DNA of 11,634 nucleotides from Candidatus Brocadiaceae bacterium (GTDB taxonomy: Bacteria; Planctomycetota; MHYJ01; JACQXL01; CAKKQI01): NCBI GenBank assembly GCA_919901895.1, contig CAKKQI010000449.1:1-11634 (forward strand). Direction: 5' to 3'. Both the position numbers and the translations under genes were made by a program. The notes under the pieces were generated by a model. The model did no database searches. It was not told where the DNA came from and worked only from the letters and a program-made list of their open reading frames with translations. Within the stretch, counting starts at the first letter, position 1. Every line of letters starts with the position of its first letter. Positions 5,957-11,634 of the stretch are shown in pieces.

Positions 5957-6754
5957 ATGATTGAATTCATTGACGTCCACAAATCATTCAACAGCCACGA
6001 GGTTCTGAAGGGGTTAAGTTTTAAAATCAACCGCGGTGAAAGTTTTGCCATTCTCGGCCGAAGCGGTTGCGGTAAAAGCGTCACCTTAAAACTGATGACC
6101 GGGTTACTCAAACCGGACCGCGGGCAGATTATTATTGACGGAATCGACATCACCAAACTTGAAAATTCCGGGCTGGCTAAAATCCGTAAAAAATTTGGTT
6201 TTCTCTTCCAATCCGGCGCCCTCCTGAATTCTCTTAACATTGAAAATAACATCGCCCTGCCGTTGCGTGAACATAAGGAATTACCGGAAGCCGCCATTAT
6301 GGAACGGGTCAAAGAAGTTTTAAATATTTTAGGATTAAAACATCTGGAGCACGTAATGCCGGCCGAGTTAAGCGGCGGGATGAAAAAACGGGTCTCGCTC
6401 GCCCGGGCGATTATCCGCCGGCCGGAAATTATTCTTTATGACGAGCCCACCACCGGACTGGACCCGATTATGGCCAATGTCATTAACCATCTTATCGTTG
6501 ATCTGAGAGAACGGTTGAAAATAACCTCGGTGGTCGTAACACACGATATGAAAAGCACTTTTATGGTAGCGGACCGGATTATTCTATTATACCGCGGACA
6601 AATTATCCGTTCCGGGACGCCGGATGAGTTTAAAGACAGCCCGGACCCTTTTATCAAACAATTCGTCCTCGGCGAACCGAAAGGACCGTTCCAGGATGAA
6701 GATGAACTGAAATTACAAGAAAAATTAACCGGAAAAAAAGAAGAAAATAATTGA
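5957..6754 (+). CDS. mlaF: MlaF-family ABC transporter ATPase
   Basis: Cytoplasmic ATPase that powers the MlaE permease. It has 265 residues, normal for the family. Seen in order: Walker A GRSGCGKS (34-41), Q-loop FLFQSGALLNSL (82-93) with the FQSGALxxSL form typical of MlaF, ABC signature LSGGMKKRVSLARA (138-151), Walker B IILYDEPTTGLDP (158-170) and the switch histidine VVTHD (193-197). The charged tail after about residue 240 is variable. All catalytic residues are present. The 31-base gap from mlaE is filled by a hairpin. The stop codon overlaps the -35 box of a promoter for the next gene, so mlaD can probably be transcribed apart from mlaEF. Confidence 0.95.
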   Translation: MIEFIDVHKSFNSHEVLKGLSFKINRGESFAILGRSGCGKSVTLKLMTGLLKPDRGQIIIDGIDITKLENSGLAKIRKKFGFLFQSGALLNSLNIENNIALPLREHKELPEAAIMERVKEVLNILGLKHLEHVMPAELSGGMKKRVSLARAIIRRPEIILYDEPTTGLDPIMANVINHLIVDLRERLKITSVVVTHDMKSTFMVADRIILLYRGQIIRSGTPDEFKDSPDPFIKQFVLGEPKGPFQDEDELKLQEKLTGKKEENN

Positions 6755-6778
6755 TTTAAAGAAAAGAAAAATTATAAT
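6751..6778 (+). promoter_or_regulatory. internal promoter for mlaD
   Basis: TTGATT (6751-6756, overlapping the mlaF TGA) and a perfect TATAAT (6773-6778) are 16 bases apart. The mlaD ATG begins at 6788, nine bases after the -10 box, so the transcript would have a leader of only a few bases. No Shine-Dalgarno is visible. The -35 hexamer is identical to that of the nadD promoter. Confidence 0.6.
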
Positions 6779-6787
6779 AGTGACGAC

Positions 6788-8038
6788 ATGAAAAAAAATT
6801 TAGAAATCGGCATTTTATTCATTGCAGCAATTCTGATGCTGGTAGTTTTCAGCCTGACCATCAGCCAGTGTAATCTTTTTGAAAAACATTACGACCTAAC
6901 CGTTATTTTAAAAATGGTCGGCGGCTTAAAAGAAGGCGACCAGGTCCAGGTCTCCGGAATGGAACTGGGCCGGGTTTATCAGTTAATCCTCCAACCGGAT
7001 ACCACGGTAAAAGTAATCCTGCGGATGGACACAAAAATAGAACTTCAAACAGATTACCTGATTGAAATCCGGGAATCCAGCATGATTGGCGGTAATTTTG
7101 TTTATATCCACCAAGGAACCGCTGGGCAAATCATCGATTCGACCCAGCCGCTGGCCGGCAAATTATCTATCAGCGGACTGAATGAAATCGGCGAGATGGT
7201 GCGGGATAGCAAGGCCGATTTGAAAGAATTATTAAACACGGCCAAAACTGTTTTTCAGCGGCTGGAAAGAGGCGAAGGTAATCTCGCCCAGTTTATTAAT
7301 GATCAAGGGCTTTATACCAACCTTAAAGAATCTTCCGAATCGTTAAAAAATATTCTTAAAGAAATAGAAAAAGGCCAGGGACCTTTAAACAAAATGATTT
7401 ATGACGAAAAACTCGCCCGTCAACTCTCGGAAGCCGGTGATGCGATCGTCAAAACATTTGAACCGGTGGTTAAAACCAAGGTCTATGCCGGCGCGGAGTC
7501 AAAATATTATGTGGAATCCGATCTGTTTATCTCCAGATTTAACATTAAAATCTATCCCCGGCCCAACCGTTATTTTTTACTCGGCGCTTCGGTGTTGTCT
7601 CTGGATACGGACGGCGATATTGATTTTAAAAATAAACAAGAAGGCGACCAATACCAGACCTTGGTCAAAGGTGATTTTTTAACGGCTTACGAGCCGGTTG
7701 AAAATCTTATTTTCCGGGTTGGCTTATTGGAAGGCAAACCGGGCGGCGGGATAGATTGGGAAATCCCGCTCTCTTCAACCTTTTGTTCTAAATTAACTTT
7801 CACACTGGAAGGCCGTGACGCCTATAACAGCGTTAAAGATGAAAATATAGACGAGAATATCAACGGCGGATTATTCCGGGCTTATGCCAGCGCCCAACTC
7901 TGGAATTATCTTTCGGTTTATGCCGGCGCTAACCGGATTGGTCACGGAAGTGAAGTGGAATTTATGGGCGGGCTGTGTCTGGAATATCTGGATGAAGATA
8001 TCAAGAATTTTGTTACCTTGATTGGTTTAAGCCGATAG
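6788..8038 (+). CDS. mlaD: MCE-domain (MlaD-type) protein with C-terminal beta-barrel-like region
   Basis: Membrane-anchored lipid-channel subunit of the Mla system; 416 residues, far longer than E. coli MlaD (about 180). Residues 6-27 form an N-terminal membrane anchor. The MCE domain spans about 36-122 (GGLKEGDQVQVSGMELGRV at 45-63; SSMIGGNFVYI at 97-107). Residues 130-228 are helical with two related units, RGEGNLAQFINDQGLYTNL (161-179) and KGQGPLNKMIYDEKLARQL (195-213), of the kind that form long periplasmic coiled tubes. Residues about 230-416 alternate hydrophobic and polar residues as in beta-strands: FRVGLLEGKPGGGIDWEIPL (309-328), LSVYAGANRIG (375-385) and a closing EYLDEDIKNFV (399-409). 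The last resembles the ends of MlaD proteins with fused outer-membrane barrels. I infer a bridge from inner to outer membrane. It lies directly after mlaEF. Confidence 0.92.
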   Translation: MKKNLEIGILFIAAILMLVVFSLTISQCNLFEKHYDLTVILKMVGGLKEGDQVQVSGMELGRVYQLILQPDTTVKVILRMDTKIELQTDYLIEIRESSMIGGNFVYIHQGTAGQIIDSTQPLAGKLSISGLNEIGEMVRDSKADLKELLNTAKTVFQRLERGEGNLAQFINDQGLYTNLKESSESLKNILKEIEKGQGPLNKMIYDEKLARQLSEAGDAIVKTFEPVVKTKVYAGAESKYYVESDLFISRFNIKIYPRPNRYFLLGASVLSLDTDGDIDFKNKQEGDQYQTLVKGDFLTAYEPVENLIFRVGLLEGKPGGGIDWEIPLSSTFCSKLTFTLEGRDAYNSVKDENIDENINGGLFRAYASAQLWNYLSVYAGANRIGHGSEVEFMGGLCLEYLDEDIKNFVTLIGLSR

Positions 8039-8063
8039 TACTAAAGTATTCCTTACTGATAAT

Positions 8064-8696
8064 TTAGAATCCTTCTCCCGCTAATTGCTCCAGTGTTAAA
8101 TCAGACTTTCCCATCTTCGCCAGCAGTTTATTAACCCATTTGCCCATGATATCTAATTCAACGTTAACCTGATCACCTTTCTTTTTTTCACCAAAGGTCG
8201 TGTGTTGCAAAGTAAAAGGAATCAGGGCAATGGAAAACCGGTCTTTTTTGATATCCATCAGCGTCAGACTGCAACCGTCCACCGCGATAGAACCTTTTTC
8301 TATCATCAGATTGGTAAATTCCGGAGGGACGGCTATTTCTATTACTGCACCTGTTTTTTTTGTTTCTTTTTTAGAAATAACACCGATGCCGTCAATATGC
8401 CCCTGGACGAAATGTCCGCCGAAGGGCTGCCCGGCCCGGATAGCCGGTTCAATATTAACCGCCTCACCTGTTTTAAAATCGCCCAGATTTGTTCTCTTAA
8501 CCGTTTCAAATACCACATCAAAAGAAACACTATTGTTATTTTTTTTTGTCACGGTCAGGCAGGTGCCGTTCACCGCGATACTATCACCGGCTTTAATTTC
8601 AGAAGCAAGTTTACCAATATCAACCGTGAGTCTAAAACCATCGCCGGTTGTTTCTTTTTTAACGACTTTCCCTAATTCAACAATCCCGGTAAACAT
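8064..8696 (-). CDS. ribE: riboflavin synthase, alpha subunit
   Basis: Converts two molecules of 6,7-dimethyl-8-ribityllumazine to riboflavin plus a pyrimidinedione, the last step of riboflavin synthesis. The start is set by the invariant MFTGIVE N-terminus and a good Shine-Dalgarno (gaggag, nine bases upstream on the minus strand). It has 210 residues, normal length. Two homologous lumazine-binding domains are clear: domain 1 (1 to about 95) with SIAVNGTCLTV (39-49), and domain 2 (about 96-190) with GGHFVQGHIDG (93-103) and SIAVDGCSLTL (136-146). The product ends shortly after the second domain. It converges with mlaD (25-base gap, no obvious terminator) and follows the nucleotidyltransferase gene by 23 bases. 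Other rib genes are absent, and there is no FMN riboswitch upstream. The symbol ribE is used here for the alpha chain, which E. coli calls ribC. Confidence 0.97.
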   Translation of the reverse strand: MFTGIVELGKVVKKETTGDGFRLTVDIGKLASEIKAGDSIAVNGTCLTVTKKNNNSVSFDVVFETVKRTNLGDFKTGEAVNIEPAIRAGQPFGGHFVQGHIDGIGVISKKETKKTGAVIEIAVPPEFTNLMIEKGSIAVDGCSLTLMDIKKDRFSIALIPFTLQHTTFGEKKKGDQVNVELDIMGKWVNKLLAKMGKSDLTLEQLAGEGF

Positions 8697-8719
8697 AAGA
8701 AGAGACTCCTCGTAATTAT

Positions 8720-9193
8720 TTATCTTCCTTTTAACGTTTTAGCGAATTCTTTTAAGAATGGTAAATCGCGCAGGTCGCGTTCTCTCTTCGCCGCTTCTTT
8801 ACTTATAATAATATCTTCAATATGAGCAACCGGAAATTCACGGATACGCATACTTCGTTTCTTAACTTCATCATAATTATTAAAACCCTCAGGCGCAAAT
8901 ACCAAATCCACGTCAAAAGGACCGGATTTTATCTGAACAAAATCTTTTCCTTGAATAATAGATTCTTTTATCTTCTTATCAAGTTTAAAACCTAATTTCA
9001 AAAGTGCCCGGATAATTCTTCGGCCATTAACAGGATCTTTTCTTGGATAGATATCAACATCCTGGGTGGTTCCCGGATAACCCAAAATAATTGCTCCTGA
9101 TTTGCCAATAAAAAGATAATCTGCTTTTTCCTTATTTAGCGCTTTGCACAACAGTTGTCCCTGCTTAAAACTAAAACCTCTGGATTGATTCAT
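8720..9193 (-). CDS. small nucleotidyltransferase-like protein
   Basis: 157 residues. The N-terminal half reads as a minimal nucleotidyltransferase of the type found in AbiEii/DUF6036-like proteins: FIGKSGAIILGYPGTTQDVD (28-47) resembles the GGxAxxLxGxxRxTxDIDL signature, with paired aspartates at 45 and 47 (DVD) and a further DVD at 94-96. The C-terminal HIEDIIISKEAAKRERDLRD (124-143) is also characteristic (EDLIxSKxAAxRxKDLxD). The glycine pair before the serine is altered to GKS, and the substrate is unknown. Relatives serve in toxin-antitoxin modules, in antibiotic modification and in unknown roles. It follows the 77-residue gene by 6 bases, which suggests a two-gene unit. An AAAGG sequence about 11 bases before the ATG is a weak ribosome site. 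Confidence 0.8.
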   Translation of the reverse strand: MNQSRGFSFKQGQLLCKALNKEKADYLFIGKSGAIILGYPGTTQDVDIYPRKDPVNGRRIIRALLKLGFKLDKKIKESIIQGKDFVQIKSGPFDVDLVFAPEGFNNYDEVKKRSMRIREFPVAHIEDIIISKEAAKRERDLRDLPFLKEFAKTLKGR

Positions 9194-9199
9194 TCTAAA

Positions 9200-9433
9200 T
9201 CAGGCCTTTCCCCGACGAGATAGTTTCTTGTTTACCCGGTATCCTAAATAAACAGGCAATTCCCTGATACACCATTTTTTATATTCTTTAATAGAATTAA
9301 ATATGCGGTAAGGGGCATCATCCAGAACCGGTTTATAAGTATAGACAAAACCATAGTCGATTCTATCCTGTAAACGTCGTTTTAACTGCCGGCGACATTG
9401 CTTAATCCAATTTTTCATGTCTGCAGACTTCAT
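9200..9433 (-). CDS. small basic protein of unknown function, paired with the nucleotidyltransferase
   Basis: 77 residues, strongly basic, with no signal peptide or membrane segment. I do not recognise a named family. It is rich in Lys and Arg at the N-terminus (WIKQCRRQLKRRLQDR, 9-24), followed by YGFVYTYKPVLDDAPYRIF (27-45) and EYKKWCIRELPVYLGY (49-64), whose aromatic residues and tidy helical look suggest a real folded protein. It lies 6 bases upstream of the nucleotidyltransferase gene on the same strand. An alternative start is the ATG five codons in (9418); neither start has a clear Shine-Dalgarno. The 57 bases between it and the dihydropyrimidinase stop hold no convincing terminator or promoter. 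Confidence 0.65.
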   Translation of the reverse strand: MKSADMKNWIKQCRRQLKRRLQDRIDYGFVYTYKPVLDDAPYRIFNSIKEYKKWCIRELPVYLGYRVNKKLSRRGKA

Positions 9434-9490
9434 ATGATATCTGATCGAAAATTATTTTTACCGGTATTGGCTGACACCGTCCGTTTTTTA

Positions 9491-10912
9491 TTAAACTGAT
9501 AGAATCTGGGCCGCTTCAAATTCATGGCGCGGTAAAAATTCTCCATCGCCGCACCGGCCGGTAAAACTATTATCTTTAACGATGACTTTACCCCGGGCCA
9601 GCACCTGAGAAATAGCGCCTCTGATTTCCCATCCTTCATAAGGACAATAATCAACGTTCTGATGAAGTTTATTCGCCCGCAGGACGAATTTTTTATTCGG
9701 ATTAAATATGACCAGGTCGGCATCGCTTCTTTCGGCCACAGTTCCTTTCTGCGGGTAGAGCCCGAAAATTTTAGCCGGTGCGGTGGCCCAGATATCCACC
9801 AATTTATTCAAGGTAATTTTATTTTTACAGACACCCTCCGAATAAAGAAGATATAATCTGGTTTCCACGCCCGGCACACCGTTGGGAATTAAAGAAAAAT
9901 TATCGCGGCCTAATTCTTTCTGTCCTTTCCAGTTAAACGAACAGTGGTCGGAACTGACCACCTGGAGATTGCCTTCAGCCAGTCCTTGCCAGAGATGAGT
10001 TTGATTATGTTTTCCGCGCAACGGCGGCGACATCACATATTTAGCGCCGGCAAAACCTGTCACCAATTCATTTTCGGAAGCAGGTTCGCTGTAATTATCC
10101 ACGGAAAGCGTTAAATATTGAGGACAGGTTTCGGCAAAAACGGACTGACGTCTGGCCCGGGTTTTTTTAACCTGCTCTAATGCCCCGGCACAACTCAAAT
10201 GCACGATATAAAGCGGCGCGCCGGTTAACTGAGCCAGCATAATCGCCCGATTAGTCGCCTCTTCTTCCAATTCCGGCGGCCGGCTCAGGGCATGATAAAG
10301 CGGTTCGGTTTTACCCTCAGATAAAAATTTCTTGATTAATAGATCAATTATCCCGCCGTTTTCGGCATGAACCATCACTAATGCCCCAATCTCCCGCGCC
10401 TTACTTAAAACACTAAAAAGCGTCTCGTCATCAACCATAAAAATATTTTTATACGCCATAAAAAGTTTAAAACTGCTTATCCCGGACTCCACCAGGTCAG
10501 GTAATTCATTTAATATTTCTTCGTTAACCTCAGTCAACACGAGATGAAACCCGTAATCAATCACCGCTTTTCCTTCGGCTTTTTGACGCCATAAGGCAAG
10601 AGATTCTTTTAAACTTTTATCTTTTTGCTGAACGGCAAAATCAATAATTGTCGTGGTCCCGCCGCAGGCCGCCGCCACCGAACCGGTAAAAAAATCATCA
10701 GATGAAACCGTTCCGCCAAAGGGTAATTCAAAATGAGTGTGGACATCAATCCCACCCGGTAGGATATAATACCCGCCGGCCTCAATCACTTTTTCGGCCT
10801 CATCGGATAAAACAGCCGCAATTTTTTCTATTTTACCATCGGTGATACCGATATCCGCCCGGAAAGTTTTTTCCGCAGTAATAATCGTACCGCCAACAAT
10901 TTTTAAATCCAT
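9491..10912 (-). CDS. hydA: dihydropyrimidinase / D-hydantoinase
   Basis: Cyclic amidohydrolase that opens 5,6-dihydrouracil or dihydrothymine to N-carbamoyl-beta-amino acids, the second step of reductive pyrimidine degradation; relatives also open hydantoins. I place the start at 10912 (MDLKIVGG), giving 473 residues. The frame is open 50 codons further upstream, but those overlap the previous gene and lack family similarity. TAGGA lies 11 bases before this ATG. Metal and active-site residues are present: DVHTH (H58, H60), SSFKLFMAYK with K149 as the expected carboxylated lysine, VHAENG (H182), YIVHLS (H238) and SSDHCSFNWKGQKELG (D322), the latter typical of dihydropyrimidinases. It lies 13 bases after the preA stop, so the two are very probably one operon. 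Confidence 0.95.
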   Translation of the reverse strand: MDLKIVGGTIITAEKTFRADIGITDGKIEKIAAVLSDEAEKVIEAGGYYILPGGIDVHTHFELPFGGTVSSDDFFTGSVAAACGGTTTIIDFAVQQKDKSLKESLALWRQKAEGKAVIDYGFHLVLTEVNEEILNELPDLVESGISSFKLFMAYKNIFMVDDETLFSVLSKAREIGALVMVHAENGGIIDLLIKKFLSEGKTEPLYHALSRPPELEEEATNRAIMLAQLTGAPLYIVHLSCAGALEQVKKTRARRQSVFAETCPQYLTLSVDNYSEPASENELVTGFAGAKYVMSPPLRGKHNQTHLWQGLAEGNLQVVSSDHCSFNWKGQKELGRDNFSLIPNGVPGVETRLYLLYSEGVCKNKITLNKLVDIWATAPAKIFGLYPQKGTVAERSDADLVIFNPNKKFVLRANKLHQNVDYCPYEGWEIRGAISQVLARGKVIVKDNSFTGRCGDGEFLPRHEFEAAQILSV

Positions 10913-10925
10913 AGTTGCTCTATTC

Positions 10926-11634
10926 CTAGACCAAACTAATCGCACCCGCCGGGCAGATCGCCAGGCACAAACCGCAGCCATCGCATTTTGATTTACTGAT
11001 ACAGACCTTATCACCGGCCATCGTAATCGCCTGAAAACCGGCGTCCTGGCAGGAAATCGCACATAACCGGCATTCCGGCAAGCATTTCATATTATTAATC
11101 ACTGCATAACTCTGGCGTAATTTTAACTGCCCGAATTTTACAATCTTAGGTTGAACCAGTCCGACCATATTTTTAATTGATGCGAATTTTTTCCGGTTCA
11201 TATATTGTTGTAATCCGTTGGTTAAATCTTCAATTAATTGGTAACCAAAAAGCATAATTCCGCTGCAAACCTGCAAGGTCCCGGCGCCGGCTAGAATGAA
11301 TTCGGCCGCATCACCCCAGGTTAAAATACCGCCGGAAGCGCTCACCGGCACTTTTACGGTCTGGGCAATCTCGGCCACGCAACGCAGGGCAATCGGCTTT
11401 ATCCCGGCCCCGCCATAACCGCCGAAAGTAGAGTAACCGTTAACCGAAGGAAGCGGTTCCAGTTTGTTAAGATCAATCCCGCCCAAAGACTTAACGGTAT
11501 TAATGCCGGAAATAGCGTCAGCGCCGGCCTTGACACAGGCGCTGGCAATCGCCGTAATATCAGTAACGTTAGGCGTTAATTTAACGACCACCGGAATCTT
11601 GACCGCCCATTTGACCCACTGAGTCACCTCAGCC
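10926..11634 (-). CDS. preA: PreA-type dihydropyrimidine dehydrogenase subunit, 5' end outside window
   Basis: C-terminal 235 or so residues of an FMN- and Fe-S-containing dehydrogenase that interconverts uracil/thymine and their dihydro forms with NAD(H), with a partner PreT subunit not in view. The frame is open to the window edge (AEVTQWVKW...); the GTG at 11627 is internal, not the start. Seen: the TIM-barrel FMN-binding part, VVVKLTPNVTD, GADAISGINTV, FGGYGGAGIKPIAL, SASGGILTWGDAAEFILAGA and LQVCSGIM, then a ferredoxin-like tail with two cysteine clusters. The second is canonical (CDGCGLCLAICP, at about 10953-10985). The first reads CLPECRLCAISC, one residue longer than usual. A dihydroorotate dehydrogenase is less likely, because that enzyme lacks this C-terminal ferredoxin tail. 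Dihydropyrimidinase follows immediately, supporting the pyrimidine role. Confidence 0.92.
   Translation of the reverse strand, partial: AEVTQWVKWAVKIPVVVKLTPNVTDITAIASACVKAGADAISGINTVKSLGGIDLNKLEPLPSVNGYSTFGGYGGAGIKPIALRCVAEIAQTVKVPVSASGGILTWGDAAEFILAGAGTLQVCSGIMLFGYQLIEDLTNGLQQYMNRKKFASIKNMVGLVQPKIVKFGQLKLRQSYAVINNMKCLPECRLCAISCQDAGFQAITMAGDKVCISKSKCDGCGLCLAICPAGAISLV

Noticed and set aside
8039..8063. bidirectional terminator between mlaD and ribE
   Set aside because: Only a very short imperfect dyad is present, with no GC stem or T tract.
8200..8715. 171- and 157-codon plus-strand frames
   Set aside because: They are antisense to riboflavin synthase, whose minus-strand product matches the family over its full length.
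8697..8719. FMN riboswitch upstream of riboflavin synthase
   Set aside because: The gap to the previous gene is only 23 bases and holds just a Shine-Dalgarno.
9434..9490. terminator after dihydropyrimidinase
   Set aside because: A four-base stem (cggt/accg) with a long loop is too weak to call.
10913..11062. 50-codon N-terminal extension of dihydropyrimidinase
   Set aside because: It overlaps the end of preA, which is clearly coding there, and family similarity begins at MDLKIVGG with a ribosome site before it.
11625..11627. GTG at 11627 as the preA start
   Set aside because: The frame continues to the window edge with family-like sequence, and the visible part lacks the N-terminal half of the FMN barrel, so the true start is outside.

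Overview
The window reads as chromosomal sequence from an uncultivated diderm (outer-membrane-bearing) bacterium. The diderm call rests on a complete Mla-type ABC lipid transporter whose MCE protein carries a C-terminal beta-barrel-like region. Moderate GC, many short palindromic repeats of the 'tcattgcgag...gcaatctc' and 'tcatcctgag...aaggatct' types, a CitMHS_2-like antiporter and a PreA/dihydropyrimidinase pair would fit a PVC or Omnitrophota-like lineage. That placement is inference only; no rRNA or other phylogenetic marker was available to test it.

Layout. 1-1446 (minus, runs off the left edge): ion antiporter of the NhaD/CitMHS type with a signal peptide. 1447-2011: divergent intergenic region packed with palindromic repeats, then a promoter and hairpin leader for uvrB. 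2012-4036 (plus): uvrB, whose last codons lie in an AT-rich palindromic repeat. 4037-4429: AT-rich repeat, a decayed HicB-like antitoxin pseudogene (minus) and the nadD promoter. 4430-8038 (plus): nadD-mlaE-mlaF-mlaD; nadD and mlaE overlap by 4 bases, a strong hairpin precedes mlaF, and a second promoter precedes mlaD. 8064-9433 (minus): riboflavin synthase alpha chain, a small nucleotidyltransferase-like protein and a 77-residue basic protein. 9491-11634 (minus, runs off the right edge): dihydropyrimidinase and PreA-type dihydropyrimidine dehydrogenase.

How the genes fit together. MlaE, MlaF and MlaD form an inner-membrane lipid transporter; the barrel-like tail on MlaD suggests a one-protein bridge to the outer membrane, as described for diderm Firmicutes. 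PreA and dihydropyrimidinase carry out the first two steps of reductive pyrimidine breakdown. UvrB (excision repair), NadD (NAD synthesis) and riboflavin synthase are housekeeping genes.

The most unusual features are an apparent in-frame insertion of the palindromic repeat into nadD (compare Rickettsia palindromic elements), the MlaD-barrel fusion, two promoters so close to the start codon that the transcripts should be leaderless or nearly so, and an uncharacterised two-gene nucleotidyltransferase module.
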